A stretch of 64,000 nt of DNA from Charina bottae (taxonomy: Eukaryota; Chordata; Lepidosauria; Squamata; Charinaidae), in NCBI GenBank assembly GCA_023362775.1, contig JALMGJ010000005.1, forward strand, positions 40,357,463 to 40,421,462, written 5' to 3'. The translations under genes and the position numbers were made by a program. The notes below the pieces were generated by a model that saw nothing but the letters and a program-made list of their open reading frames with translations, did not search any database and was not told the DNA's origin. Within the stretch, counting starts at the first letter, position 1; each line of letters starts with the position of its first letter. Of this stretch, positions 44,819 to 56,760 are shown in pieces.

Positions 44819-46352
44819 AGATGAAGAATAATAAATGGACAGTTTTATGCATGAGGCTGAACTTGAACACGCTGTCCTTGCTCAGCACACAGTGGCTGAG
44901 TATGGCTTTGCAACCAATACTCTGCCGTGAGTGCTACAGGGCCGTGGGCATTTGATGTAATGCCTTGCCAGAATGTTTTGTCCATTACTGTGATTTTAGC
45001 TTGAGTCAAATCCAGCATGCAGTGGGCTAGGTAAATTTCATTTTGCCTATCCAGGAAGTATAACTTGGGTGAGTAGGATAAGGCAATTGGTGGAAAGTGG
45101 CAACCTCCTGCTTCATCACCATGGTTGGGAGAATTAGGGGTGGCGTTAGAAGAGAAGAAAAGAAGCCATCATAAGGGGAGAGGTGGTTCAGACTTAGGAG
45201 TGTGGCTCTTTGGGCACTGCTGTTCCCGTATTGCTGCTAAATATGAAGGCTTTTTGAAGAATTTGAGTGGGAGTTTATTAGATTTATAAACGGGAAGAAG
45301 TTTACCCAATATCGGAGTGAGGGTGCAAGCCAGCCTTTGTGAGCAGAAGGTTGAGGGCAGGTTGGGGCTTCCTGAGTTGTGGGTGTGCTGTGTGGATTCT
45401 GGTTGTGGGATAGAAATTTTACTCTACTCTACTCTACTCTACTCTACTCTACTCTACTCTACTCTACTCTACTCTACTTGTCTGGCACAGCAGCAGACAT
45501 ATTTGGGATATATGGGTGGAGATTGGTACATGAGGGGTGGGAGTAAAGTTACCTCCTTAGGTAGAACATTTTCACCTCAGGAAATAGCCTCACCTAAACA
45601 CCTCAGAACCCAGATCGAGGCAGTGATGGGTGGAGATCTCTCAAAGTGATTTGGCAGGTTTGTGTGAGTGTTTGTGGAAGACATCCCACCTCATCCCTGC
45701 TACAGTCCTCTCAACATATCAGAGGGAAGCATTGGGGAAAGCTATACTATCCCTGGACCCAAGCAGGTCTGCTGGAAGTGTGCCTCTTAGATGCCTTGTG
45801 CACAATTAACAGTAGTATATTTTTTCAAGCTCTGCTATATTTTCTTTATGCTTAACTGGAATGACAGTTAAGAATAATTTTCTTTACCATGCTGTTATGA
45901 AAGGGGCAGCGTATTCCTAACACCATCAGAGACTAGCAGATCAGAAAGCTCCTTTTATTCTAATAATTCTGTCTGCCACAACTAATAAGGCAGAAATTAA
46001 AGACATGAGCATCTCTCCAAACCTTTCTTTTTGGGTTCTGTTTGAAGAGGGAGGGAGGAAATTTATACCAGCTCTGCATTTGTACTGCCTTTGGGGACCA
46101 CCTGGTCCCAGAGGTCACAGGATTGATGGTGCCCTCATTATCTCACCTGAGCTTTGGGAATTAAATTTGTCTATGAGTAAACCATCAATGAGTAAAACTG
46201 TCAATGAGTAAACCAGAATATAGTGTTATCTATACTGCACTGCAGGAGATTTGGCACTATTAAATCAGTTCATCACTCAAGTAGTTTAGTAAAAGCTGAA
46301 ACCAAAGGAAAACAAAATTATTGCACCAGTATTCTTAAGCAGTAGATAATTG
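44819..46352. other. Unique intron sequence with one pentanucleotide repeat
   Basis: No gene recognised. A 15-bp unit (TCAATGAGTAAAC-type) repeats three times near 46170-46214. Confidence 0.5.
45421..45478. repeat. (ACTCT)n microsatellite
   Basis: Nearly twelve pure pentanucleotide units. The Leu/Tyr/Ser repeat frame across it is an artefact. Confidence 0.97.
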
Positions 46353-46470
46353 CATGTTGTTGTTGTTTATTCGTTCAGTCGCTTCCGACTCTTCGTGACT
46401 TCATGGACCAGCCCACGCCAGAGCTTCCTGTCGGCCGTCACCACCCCCATAGGGGATGTCAATTCATGCA
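46353..46470 (-). mobile_element. BovB LINE 3' end, antisense
   Basis: The plus strand reads GTTGTTGTTTATTCGTTCAG, then CCGACTCTTCGTGACTTCAT and GGACCAGCCCACGCCAGAGC, the well-known antisense BovB terminus. Confidence 0.85.
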
Positions 46471-47071
46471 ACATCAGGCAGAACATATGTGGTTGCCCAC
46501 TGGGTTCTTTTCCTCCTATACATACTCTTGATTCAGTAAGCTCATTACTTGATTGTTCATTGCTTGATTGTGAGTGAAGAGGTGTTATGACTCACTTGTC
46601 TTAAACAGGCAACTGGCACTTTCAAAGCTGACCACTATCAAGATTCTGACCCTCTAAAGTACAGATAGACGAAGTGTGGCCCTCAGCTGAGCTGTCTTCA
46701 TTAAAGTGGTAGAAGGTATGGAATGTGATAATGATTTGGAGCATGGTGCATGAGCAAACTGTGGCTTGACCACATTGCCTAAGTTGTTGGGAAGGGCAAT
46801 ATCTTAAGGGTGTCGTTTTCTTGCCACTTAAATCACACACATGCATTACCTTATCTCACTGTTTGCTGCTGGGGGGGAAATCATTCCCAGCAATCATTAG
46901 AAGTGATATGTAAAGGCAGCCTGAGATCTCATCATACAAAGAAGGGAGGTATAAATACAGTATCTCCACCACTGGATGGAAGTTGGTATATGCTTGAATG
47001 CATGCATGCAGACATGCATAGCATTCAAGCCACAATCCATGACCACATGCAGCTCTTGGTTGCTAAAGGCA
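46471..47071. other. Unique intron sequence
   Basis: One perfect 10-bp hairpin (GCTTGAATGC at 46992, GCATTCAAGC at 47021) lies just left of the HAL1-like insertion. Nothing else recognised. Confidence 0.5.
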
Positions 47072-47635
47072 GGCAATCTTGGATTGTTTTTATAAGAATT
47101 TTATTAAATTTCAAAAAAAGATAAAAGATACAGAAAAACAAAAAACTACAAAAACAAGAACTAAAAAAGTGTGAAAACACAAGAGAAATTTTTTTTAGAT
47201 AGTTTACAAAAAGAATTGACTTCCGACTTTAAACATCAAGGATATACAGCAATTCCATAATCAATCCCTTACTCTATATTAAACCAAAATCACATTATTT
47301 CTACAAGTCAACCCCTTAGCACATTATAAAAATCACTAAATACCATTGCTCCCTCCCTTTATATTAAAAGAAGGGGGGAAAGTATAAATCACCTAATCAA
47401 CTCCCCCCCCTAAAATAACAATTACTTAATTATTCCCTTCCTACTACTATTCTATACATTCCTGTCTACTATAATAAAGATCAAAAATAGAAAAGCATAT
47501 AAATTGTCTACCATTATAATTAATAATACAAAAAACATGAATAAGAAAAAACATGAATAATCATAATCCCATTCCTTAACAATAAGTAAAATTATCCAAA
47601 GCCAAAAGACCACCCAGATAAATATTTTTAGTCCC

Positions 47636-48112
47636 TCAACCCACTTCAAAATAGACCAAGACATTTACATATCCCCATAATAGGCACAGAGCTATTTTCT
47701 GGAAGAAGTCAAACAGCCCAACTGCTCCCCTCACAAACACAGACTTCTCTTCAAAAAACCTCCCATACATAATAACCCCTTCTTTTCCATAACATTCCAT
47801 CAGAAAGTCAAATTCACTCATATCTTGCAGCTCAATTTCTCTGTTTAAGTCCTTCAATTCAGCATTGCCAATTTCATCCAGGATTTCAACAGAAGCCCGA
47901 ATCTCACTCTTGGGAGAGACATTTCCATCGCTGTTACATTCTTCAGGTTCATCCAGATCATCCCCAATCAGATGGCACATTTTAGACCACATATTTTCCA
48001 CAATGCTCTGAATGTCTTGCACAATAGCTTGGCAGGAATCAGAAAAAATCTGCTTAATATCTGCTTTAATATCTCGGCGAAAGTCAGAGAAAGACTGGTT
48101 AAGATCCTCCAT
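47636..48112 (-). CDS. ORF of HAL1-like copy B (158 aa)
   Basis: Homologous to the copy A ORF over its whole length, with a five-residue insertion near residue 18. The N-terminal 45 residues look coiled-coil forming (MEDLNQSFSDFRRDIKADIK), the middle is acidic, and the C-terminal block is best conserved: GKEGVIMYGRFFEEKSVF, RGAVGLFDFFQK, LLWGYVNVLVYFEVG. After the stop another frame (47452-47664) continues with a very hydrophobic run (GLKIFIWVVFWLWIILLIVK). Copy A matches it (GLRIFIWIAFRVW), so the ancestral protein may have continued into a membrane-type segment. Not recognised as a known family. Confidence 0.6.
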   Translation of the reverse strand: MEDLNQSFSDFRRDIKADIKQIFSDSCQAIVQDIQSIVENMWSKMCHLIGDDLDEPEECNSDGNVSPKSEIRASVEILDEIGNAELKDLNREIELQDMSEFDFLMECYGKEGVIMYGRFFEEKSVFVRGAVGLFDFFQKIALCLLWGYVNVLVYFEVG

Positions 48113-48317
48113 TTCTGAAGCAGTAAATTATGGCACCCCCTAGATACTTAACTGGCAAAAGTGAAAGGTAATGGAAAATTTCCGAACTGAGTTAAGATAA
48201 GATCACAGGCAGTTCCCAGAGAAAGTAGTGGCAGGAAAGTAAAAGTTCAGAACAGCAGATTCAACGTGTAGGAAAAATGCTAAAATCTTCAAAATTAGCA
48301 CAAAAATAATAACAGGG

Positions 48318-49119
48318 TGTAGTGGCAACCTGCGGAAGACCTTTGTATTTCGAGGAGTTAGGTGGCATGTTTTGATTTTTCTTCCCCCACACCTAGGAGA
48401 TTAGAGTTTATTTTGAGTTATACTGATGTTTAATTGGCTTGTTTTTATTTCTGCTTGGAATGGGGGGGAATGATGTTCACTCCTCCAACAGCCCTTCAGA
48501 ACATATCTCTGTGGGAAGTGGGGGGAGAGAAAGTCCCCAGCTTGTTAAGTTTAAGCATAAGTTCACTCCTCCAGCTGCCCCTCTAGCGGCTTGGAATGGG
48601 GGGGGGGGAATGATAAGAAATTGTTTTGCTCGGGCACTGGCTTATCTGATGGTTTCCCATGCTATTGGAATGATGTCATGGACAGGTGGCCCAGCCCCCA
48701 AAGGAATCCCAGTCAAGGTCAGTCTGGGCTTGGTCACGGGGTTTGGAAGCCAGGCTTTGATAAAAAGCCTCAGTATTGCCTCTATAATTGTGAGAGCTTT
48801 GATGCAGGCTCAGGACGCTGGGTGCTGTGGGACTCAACAGCCATTCCTTTTGGGGTTATTCTCTGCTATCTTAGCCAAGTTCCTGGTAGCAACAAGAGAA
48901 TAAAGGTATCATCTTGTTTGGTATGTATGTATGCATTTCTTTTTATATGCTATGCTTGTTATGCTCTTTGTAAGTTAGTTAAACTGTGCTTTTGTCTAAT
49001 TTGGTTTGTTTATAATAAAGCTTTAAGTTTCTTTATCCACTGGTGTGCTTATTATCATTGGATCAAAAAAGAACCAATTGCCCTAGCCTCTGATCAAGGC
49101 GTGGACTCTTGGCAATACA
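48318..49119 (+). mobile_element. Solo LTR of an endogenous retrovirus (802 bp) nested in HAL1-like copy B
   Basis: Starts TGTAGTGG and ends CAATACA (canonical TG...CA). A perfect 5-bp target duplication CAGGG lies at 48313-48317 and 49120-49124. A plus-strand polyadenylation signal AATAAA is at 49014-49019, about 100 bases before the end. The left half holds duplicated blocks (GCTTGGAATGGGGGG near 48454 and 48590; GTTCACTCCTCCA near 48476 and 48561) that may be enhancer repeats. Copy A lacks this insertion. No internal retroviral genes are present, so it is the product of LTR-LTR recombination. Retroviral class is not assignable by eye. Confidence 0.85.
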
Positions 49120-49625
49120 CAGGGAGACGATAACATACTCTCAACCCTCTTTAGTATTGGATGGAAAGCAAAATCCAAAGCTTTAAAAAAAAGTTTTTTA
49201 ATTAATCACAAAAATGATGATAAGCACCAAGAGGGATTGTTTCTCCTTATTGTAGAAAGCCTCTCTTAGGGTACAAATGCTTAAATAAAAAATAAATTGG
49301 GTGTTTTAGAAATGGGGTGGCTGGACTTAAGGTCCCTTTAAGGATGCAGTGCAGCTTGGAAATGGTGACGTCCCAGCCTCCCGGCGAAGTCTTACCCGCC
49401 GATCGCGCACACTGTTTACGATCTCCTGGCTGCAATTCGCCATCCAGAGGACAAATGGGTCAATTCCAAGCATTTTCCTTGATCCAGAAAAACGTTCCTG
49501 GACTTCAGGAGAAACCAGCCTGAGCCCAAAAAAGCTGCCACGATGCCAGTTTTGCCCGCGGAGCTCGGGGCCAAAGCTGTTCAGTCCACCATATTCCCAC
49601 CAGAAATCTGGCAATCTTGGATTGT

Positions 49626-51987
49626 GTGTTGTGTGTGTGTGAGTGCAGATCCAAACTTGTGCAGATCACTTCTGTGGGATACACACACACACAAAGTGCT
49701 GTGAATAAATGTAGCATTATTTAATGTTTTTTAACATATTAAAAGGCTACAGATGAAATACAATTGGCTTCTAATAAACTGATAAACCAATAAAGGCTGT
49801 GTCTTCAACAACTTGAGCCATTAACAAGATGACATTTAAATTCTGCTCATGTGACTAGAGATTGGTGAATCTTTAAGCATAAACAAATATCAGCTCACTT
49901 TGCATAATTAAACAGAGCGGAAATAACTGCCAGAGCTTTTCGAAACATGGCTCTAAAAATATAGGAACACTGTTTTATACAGCTCAGGTGTTTAGTCTAT
50001 CAAGAATTCTCTCCCCAGATTGGCAGAAACTCCAGGATTTCAGGCAGAGAGCTTTCCTCTCATTTAATCCTTTTTTTTTAAGCTGGGGACACTAAAGACT
50101 GAAACCAGGACTTTTTACATCCAAAGCACTGGCTGTTCTACTGAACTGTGTTCCCTTCTTCTTGTCTATAAGTAGATCCTTAAATATGAATTAGAAGATG
50201 AAAAAGTCTTTTATTTTCATTCATACCGTTCCATCATTAGAGTTTACTCCTTAGAGCTGCAATCCAAATGTTGTGCTGAAGTCAGTAACTGCTTTGCTTT
50301 AAAGATCCCAAACTGATCTGCTTTGTTTAGCAGAAAGGAAGGCTCTGACCATTGCACATGCCTCTTTTTCACATGCGTCTTAAGGAGCCTGTAAGAGGAC
50401 CTGGAGAGAGCATTCACAAGTGTAAAGGAAGGAAGGAACAGCTGCCAAGTATGACAAAGATCACTCTCAAAAGGTTCTGAAAGGTTCAAGACCTCTTGTT
50501 TCCAAGGGGACACCATTAAGCAGAGAATAATTAAACAACCATTATCTTATTTCACAGATAAATCAGAGGCCAGTTCTTGTCTACTCTAAGCAGCAGAATG
50601 CTTGAAAACAACAACCCAAAAGGGTACGATAGCCTATGCAAAGAGATAGTCACTCTTGGGACATAACTTTTAAGGTTGAATTAGGCTGGTTCTGTAAGAA
50701 AGTAAAGTAAGAAAACTGAAGATTAGTGCTGGTCTTGTGTGAATTTCAGTGGGTAATAATGCTGAAGAAAGACTCATAGAAGGACAAGTTCTGGGAACCT
50801 TCACTCTGGCACCGAAAACTATTCTGAAAGGGCACAATGAATGAAGGAGGGTGGGAGCTAATTCCATTCTAGAGAGAGATGCATGAGGATGACCTTTTAT
50901 TTTTCCTTTCACATGTATGCATTCCGATTTGCACATTCATTAATTTTCTAGTGAAGCAGCCCTAGCAGTACGCAGAAAACAACTTCCTAGGTTTCTAATA
51001 AAAACTAGTGCACTTTAATGAAAACTCCAAGATATAATTATTCACTAGGATGCACTTTTGAGTAGAGTCTACAGCATTGTGTTCTTAAAGAAATTAATCC
51101 AGTTAACATTTTAGTGAGAACAACTGAAATCCATTTTGAAGTTTATCTCATATGGGAGGGCATATCCTTAATATGTACATGCAGGAAATATGCATTAGGA
51201 AAAATTGTAATATAAGCATTTATATATTTAATTTTGTCTCATATCCAGTCCTGAATACATCTTTTTTAAATGTTCAAAAATCAACAACATATTAAAATAG
51301 TAAAATAAAATAATAATTTGCTTGCCAAAAATTTCTGTCCAGCAACTGAGATTATGAAATTTCACTCCAAATGAAAATTTCTTTTGAACAATACTCCAAC
51401 CCAGATTTTGATCAATCTCCAGAGAAACAGAAATCTATAGCTGTGGAACAGTTACTGAATTCATCTCTGTATGTTACTACTGTTCTCTATTGATGCTCAT
51501 GCACATTTTGATAGGAGATTGGTTGTTTCTTAATTGTATAGGGTTCAACCTACAGGTGCTGGTGAACAAAAGTTCAGTTAACATTAACTTGCCATAAAAT
51601 GTTGTACTGTTGTTTCAACAGTAATATAACACATTTTCAACAAAAATACTAAATATGATCTGATTAATTAGTGGTCTTTATGAAATACTTCCACTTGAAT
51701 TTCTTAATGGTTTTGGGGTTCCAAATGATCACATCTTGTTTCCAGTCTAGAGTGAAATGGGAAGAGAGGCAGAGCAAAGTGTGGGATAGACCCCCCCCCC
51801 CAGTGACAATCAGAGGATTTTATTGTCTGAAATGGAGTTAAATGTTGACTCTGTTGGAAGTCCAAATCCATTGTTACTGACATTTTATGACCTACTGACC
51901 ACAAGGAGCAGTGGGATATAGATATAGATTTAATTATATACTTTGTCTCTGTCTTTGTCTAGCACTCGGCCTGCTCTTTGCCTAGAA
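49626..51987. other. Unique AT-rich intron sequence
   Basis: A MIR-like trace near 50055-50140 (AAACCAGGACTTTTTACATC) and a poly-C run near 51790. No coding exon recognised. Confidence 0.45.
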
Positions 51988-52113
51988 CAGTGTTTCTCAA
52001 CCTTGGCAACTTTAAGATGTGTGGACTTCAACTCCCAGAATTCCCCAGTCAGCCATGCGGAGTGTGGAGTTGAAATCCACACATCTTAAAGTTGTCAAGG
52101 CTGAGAAACACTG
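51988..52113. mobile_element. hAT MITE, family CAGTGTTTCTCAACC, copy
   Basis: Termini CAGTGTTTCTCAACCTTGGC and AAGGCTGAGAAACACTG. Flanks GCCTAGAA and GTCTAGAG match at 6 of 8 bases. The centre reads CAACTCCCAGAATTCCCCAG. Confidence 0.88.
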
Positions 52114-52217
52114 GTCTAGAGATTGCTAATCAAAGTCACTTCTTTTTGCCTTTCTTCCCAGGCACACACACAGAGCACATTATCTCTGACTTTCCTCCTA
52201 GTAGTATGGAGCTAGCT

Positions 52218-52450
52218 ACTTTGGCCACCTAATGCGAAGAGAGGACTCACTGGAAAAGACCCTGATGCTGGGAAAGACTGAAGGCAAAAGGAGAAGGGGA
52301 CGGCAGAGGATGAGATGGTTAGATAGCATCACCGATATAATGAACATGAATTTGAGTAAACTCTGAGAGACAGTGGAGGACAGGAAGGCCTGGCGTGCTA
52401 TGGTCCATGAGGTCACGAAGAGTCGGACATGACTAAACGACTGAACAAAA
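52218..52450 (+). mobile_element. BovB LINE 3' end
   Basis: Contains ACTTTGGCCACCTAATGCGA, GACCCTGATGCTGGGAAAGA, GGCGTGCTATGGTCCATGAG and GAAGAGTCGGACATGACTAA, the standard BovB 3' terminus. It is 5' truncated, with no ORF left. Confidence 0.92.
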
Positions 52451-54779
52451 GATGCTAGTTATTGCCTATCCCTTTATTGTATTTCCAGCAAATAAATCTC
52501 CTTTCTATTATAATTTTTAAAAACCTGCTACACTAATCCTTGCTCAGGTTCAATTACTCTTTTTGTGAATGTTCACATGATTCAATTCAATCCTTCAACT
52601 TAACATTAAGACCATATTGAAACCTATTACTCCATCTTCTGCTTTCTGGAATATAAAGATGGTTCAAAAATGAATAACGGACATAACTTGAATCAATTCC
52701 TAAACATCAGGAAGATAAATTTATTTCCATTTATGTTAGATTATCCTCTTTGCTGAGCCAAATTCTGTATCTTGGGAATACAGTATAACATCACATCTAT
52801 AATGAACTATCTATTAGAAAGAGCGACCCATCAGACTATTATGTATGACCCTGTTTACCAAACAGCTAGTCCTCTGTGATGAAAGGTTCCAAACAAAATC
52901 CTTTTTCTAGGAAGTTGAGCACTTCCCACTGCCAAGCATTCCCTAAAGAAAATGCCAACCAATTGCTCATATATTGATAATAAATGCGAAAGCTCCTCTT
53001 GGCAACAGAGAAACCCAAGTGGACTGAATATACAGACTGGTCTTCAACAATTTAGCTTTCTGGAATAGCACGGAACCAGGGGCAGAAGATTATTGTCTTC
53101 TCCGATATAATCCTGTATGTGATTTTATATTGCTGGCCAATGGAAATGTCAGTTGCTGCTCTCTCATTGGAGCCATGCCATCTACTGTTTATTGCCAGGC
53201 AGCTGAAATCACCCTTTCTGCTCATCATTCATTGCTTTGTTTCAAGTCTGCATTTAATAGACTGGGCATCAGATTCTAGGAATTACAAAGGTCTATTCTG
53301 GCAAAGCTTTATAAAGCCATCTGCAAAAGTTATTCAGATCAGCTCCGTGTGATATATTTTAGACATATGGTTCAGAATAGTATGTTATGCATACATTCTT
53401 CTTTGCTTTCTTTTTTCCCCTTCCCCCCATTACACTTGGCGCTGTGTTCTTAAATCAACAGTGTACTATAGCATTACCAATATAATGTGATAATTTGTTG
53501 CTTTTTATTTGATTCTCAATAAGAGAGGAAAGTGACAACGGATGAAATTTCCCTCTATTTGCTCATCACAGGATTGAAATTCAATTAGAACCAAGTCTAT
53601 GGAGTATTATTGTAAACCATGTAATCAAAGCCACAAATTAGGAAGAAAATGAATGGGATAAAGAATATGTTAAGTTGGAGAATGTTTCAGTCCTCTAAAG
53701 GGAACACTACAAGTTCTCAGTACTGTGCCCCACACACACAAACACACAAAGTGCTTATGAGGATCCTGTTAGCCAGAATACAAATGGCAGATGCTGGGAT
53801 GGGGGCATAGTGCATTATTGGCAGTCCCAAAATCTTTCTCCACATTTTTTTCTTCTTTGGGAGAACAAATCTGTAGGTGCTGTATTCATTACATGGAATA
53901 AGTAAGTACACATAACACTAACCAGATCTAGATATAACCATTAATGTCACACAATAAGTTCAGTGAGAACAGTAAGAAAATCAAGATGGAACAGAATAAT
54001 TCTTTTTATACCTAGAAGAAGGAAGAGCAGACTGATCAACTGCATCAAAAGCAGATTAATGCTCAAGAAGAGGAGAAAGTGGAAGACAGTATCAGTGCTT
54101 CTATTTGGATGGTTCAAGAATGTGAAGTAGTTTTGTTGAAAAATAAACATGGAAACCTGATTAGTAAGGCTCATGAAGAGAGATTAAAAATCAAATACCA
54201 TGGGAAAGCTTCACATTTAAGCATTTTAGAAATGTATAACAATCTAGGTTGATTGAATTTACAGGGTTTTTTTAATTTTAGAACAAGATGTGTTATGTTT
54301 ATTCAGAAAGGCTATGTAAAAATATAACTCTATGTAGTATACCTTCCATGCTATAACAATTGAAGAGAGAAGTTTATGCTTAATTTGTCCAACTTGCTGA
54401 TTAATGGAAAATGTCTGCATGATGAAAATATTTTAGTTGCAGTTTTGACTACTATAATTAGAAATAATTAAAAATAGTATGGGATAAACCAGTTCTACTT
54501 GAAACTCCATATTTTTCATATTTGATTATAATGGAGAAGGCTCCTTCTCTTTCTCATCAGGCAGCAAAGGCTTCTTTCAATGGGTTTCCAGTCTTCCAGA
54601 AACCATAAGATTGTAGACATTCTCAAAATTTTGCATAATAATCTTTTCATATGAGGGGATTATTTACTTCTTTACCGATTGCTTGTTGCAATCACTGAAA
54701 AGAAATTTTAATGAAGATTTGCATTAGTTCTTTTTGTTAATGAACAATTTAAAAAACTCAGCATATCTCACAATACCTA
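52451..54779. other. Unique intron sequence, possible conserved block
   Basis: No repeat recognised. The stretch at about 53110-53350 is less AT-rich and lacks repeats, and might be a conserved non-coding element; that needs an alignment. Confidence 0.35.
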
Positions 54780-55112
54780 AAAAGGTAAAGGTTCCCCCCG
54801 CACATTTGCGCAGTCGTGTCTGACTCTAGGGGCCGGTGCTCATCTCCGTTTGTTAGCTGAAGAGCCAGCATTGTCCGAAGACACTTCCATGGTCATGTGG
54901 CCGGATGACGCGCACGGAACGCTGTTACCTTCCCACCGAAGTGGTACCTATTCATCTACTTTCATTTGCATGCTTTCGAATTGCTAGGTTGGCAAGAGCT
55001 GGAGCTAGTGTGGGAGCTCACTCCGCACGCAGGACTAGGGATTCCAACCTCCGAACTTGCGATCTTCCGATCAACAAGCCTGGCGTCTTACCCGCTGAGC
55101 CACCACGGCCCA
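54780..55112 (-). mobile_element. Squamate tRNA SINE (SINE2-like), copy 1
   Basis: The minus strand starts with a tRNA-like head GGGCCGTGGTGGCTCAGCGG and ends with GAACCTTTACCTTT. The plus strand shows AGTCGTGTCTGACTCTAGGG and GGCATGTGGCC-like phrases. The B box is slightly decayed (GGTTGGAATCC). Confidence 0.88.
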
Positions 55113-56172
55113 ATACCTAGTTTGATATTATTTGTATTTGAAACCTTTCCATTTGTCTTCAGTATAGAAGATGGAGGGCGAACCTAAATTTGTTCAGCGA
55201 AGGGGTTTGAAGGACTGAGTCAAATAGAAAGATTAGTAGATAATAAAATGTTTGGCAGCTATCTGGGAGCTTTTAAAGAACTAAAATGTGAAATTTCAAA
55301 AATATGTAATATCTCTTTAAAGCTATTTCTCCACCAGTGACTTAATAGCGCTCAGTGAGAGTTAACACAGACCATATTAACATGCTATCCTCCATCCTTG
55401 AGTTGGCAGAGAAGCATGCTGGGATAAATTGCATTACCCTGCCCCTACTGAAGAACCCTATTCTGCCGCAAGAATGAGGCCAGTAAGTGCTGCTAGCCTT
55501 CTAGTTTGAATGCAAGACAGATTAAGGAAAGGTGGATTCCCCTGGCTTTGTTTCCCCTCCCACCAAGTGCCCCTTTATAGTGGGGAAAAAACACCAGTCA
55601 TTCTGTTTAATGTGTGGTGGAGCACAACTGAACAAGTGCAGGCCTAGGAGGAAGGATTTGGGACCTTCCAAGTTGCTTGAGTGACAGATCACAGGCATAG
55701 GGGTTCTCCATGTCTGTGACCTGTCATAGGTAACCTCTAGTGTCACCTAGCTATCACAGAGGTGATATTATGATAACTGTCATTGTAACTGTCATTGCGA
55801 CACACAATGGTTGGATGACTCAAGAAGAGAGTGGTGAAGCAGAAGGGGGGTGAGAAGAAAGAGGTCCCCCAGTGCACTGAGCAGGAGAGCTGCCTTCCGA
55901 TGCACGCCACAACCCGCTTCTGCGCCTATGAACTGTCAGCCAGGCTATATGTGGACATGGGTTTAGCACACTTTCAAAAAATAATTTCTGAATTCAATGT
56001 GGTACATTCCAAAAGGGTTATAATGCGGGATACAATCAAGTCTCAGTCCATCATCATCATAGCAGATGGCAGGCCCAAGCCAAACTTGGCTGATCTCAAA
56101 AAGCTATCAGGGTTGGGCCAGGCAAATATTTAGATAGGAGACCACTAAGAAATCCCAGGTCTATAAGGCCAG

Positions 56173-56214
<42 letters not shown>
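56173..56214. repeat. (AC)n microsatellite
   Basis: About 21 units. Confidence 0.97.
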
Positions 56215-56217
<3 letters not shown>

Positions 56218-56571
56218 AAGGCAGCATGGCAAAGTGTTATGTATTATTAACAAGAAAACTGTGAACATGTCCATGTGAAGTTAAGTTTAACTAGACTAGC
56301 CTTTCTCTTTTTTCAGTCTGCTTCAGTAGGTTTAAACTTAACTCCCTGATACTCTTTTTTGTTTATCATGTTTGCCAAAACAGTTCTGACAATTGTTGTA
56401 TTTATCTTACACACATTTTACACAAACATCACCATCCATTGTGGAAATTAACATAAAAAAGCTAATATGAAGAGTATTCAAGCCAGAACATTTCCAGTTA
56501 CAGTACATTTGAAAAACCTGTCGGCAGCTTTAACTACAAATATTGATTTTAATTGGGTACATTTTTGTCAG

Positions 56572-56587
56572 CCAGCAGAGGGCAATG
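56572..56587 (+). promoter_or_regulatory. CTCF-like motif
   Basis: CCAGCAGAGGGCAATG fits the core CTCF consensus well. Binding is inferred only. Confidence 0.4.
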
Positions 56588-56760
56588 TGGTCATATTTTT
56601 ACTAACACAGTTCTGATATTTATAATAACCTAATCAATATTGATAAATGCTGAGTAACAATATAATTTATCTAGTGCTTCTGAAAGGTATAGGGGAAAAC
56701 TGCCATTACTGATGCCCATGTTTAATTTAAGCATTGATCAATTGTTGTGTTTGTTTGTTA

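Larger units (their letters stand above)
47088..49609 (-). mobile_element. HAL1-like non-LTR element, complete copy B
   Basis: A 16-bp perfect target duplication GGCAATCTTGGATTGT flanks it (47072-47087 and 49610-49625), so both ends are defined. On the minus strand: 5' UTR (49609-48113, interrupted by the solo LTR), a 158-codon ORF (48112-47636), a long 3' UTR, and a 3' end reading TTTAATAAAATTCTTATAAA, the style of L1 tails. Without the LTR and its duplicated site it would be about 1.7 kb. It has no reverse transcriptase and so was presumably mobilised by L1. It is homologous to copy A at 12177-13515. Confidence 0.85.
55113..56749. other. Unique intron sequence with (AC)n repeat and CTCF-like site
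   Basis: A low-complexity hairpin-prone part lies near 55670-55735 (GACAGATCACAG / CTGTGACCTGTC). (AC)n is at 56173-56214. A CTCF-like site is at 56572-56587. The plus open frame at 55831-56133 has no recognisable domain. Confidence 0.45.

Noticed and set aside
41924..44888. Many long GC-rich open frames on both strands (up to 358 codons)
   Set aside because: High GC lowers stop frequency in all frames, and the frames mirror each other across the inverted repeat of a transposon.
45317..45649. Open frame containing a Ser-Thr-Leu-Leu-Tyr repeat
   Set aside because: The repeat comes from the (ACTCT)n microsatellite, and the flanks show no domain or splice context.
48439..49133. Open frames of 154 and 180 codons
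   Set aside because: They lie inside the solo LTR and overlap in different frames; LTRs of this type do not normally encode such proteins.
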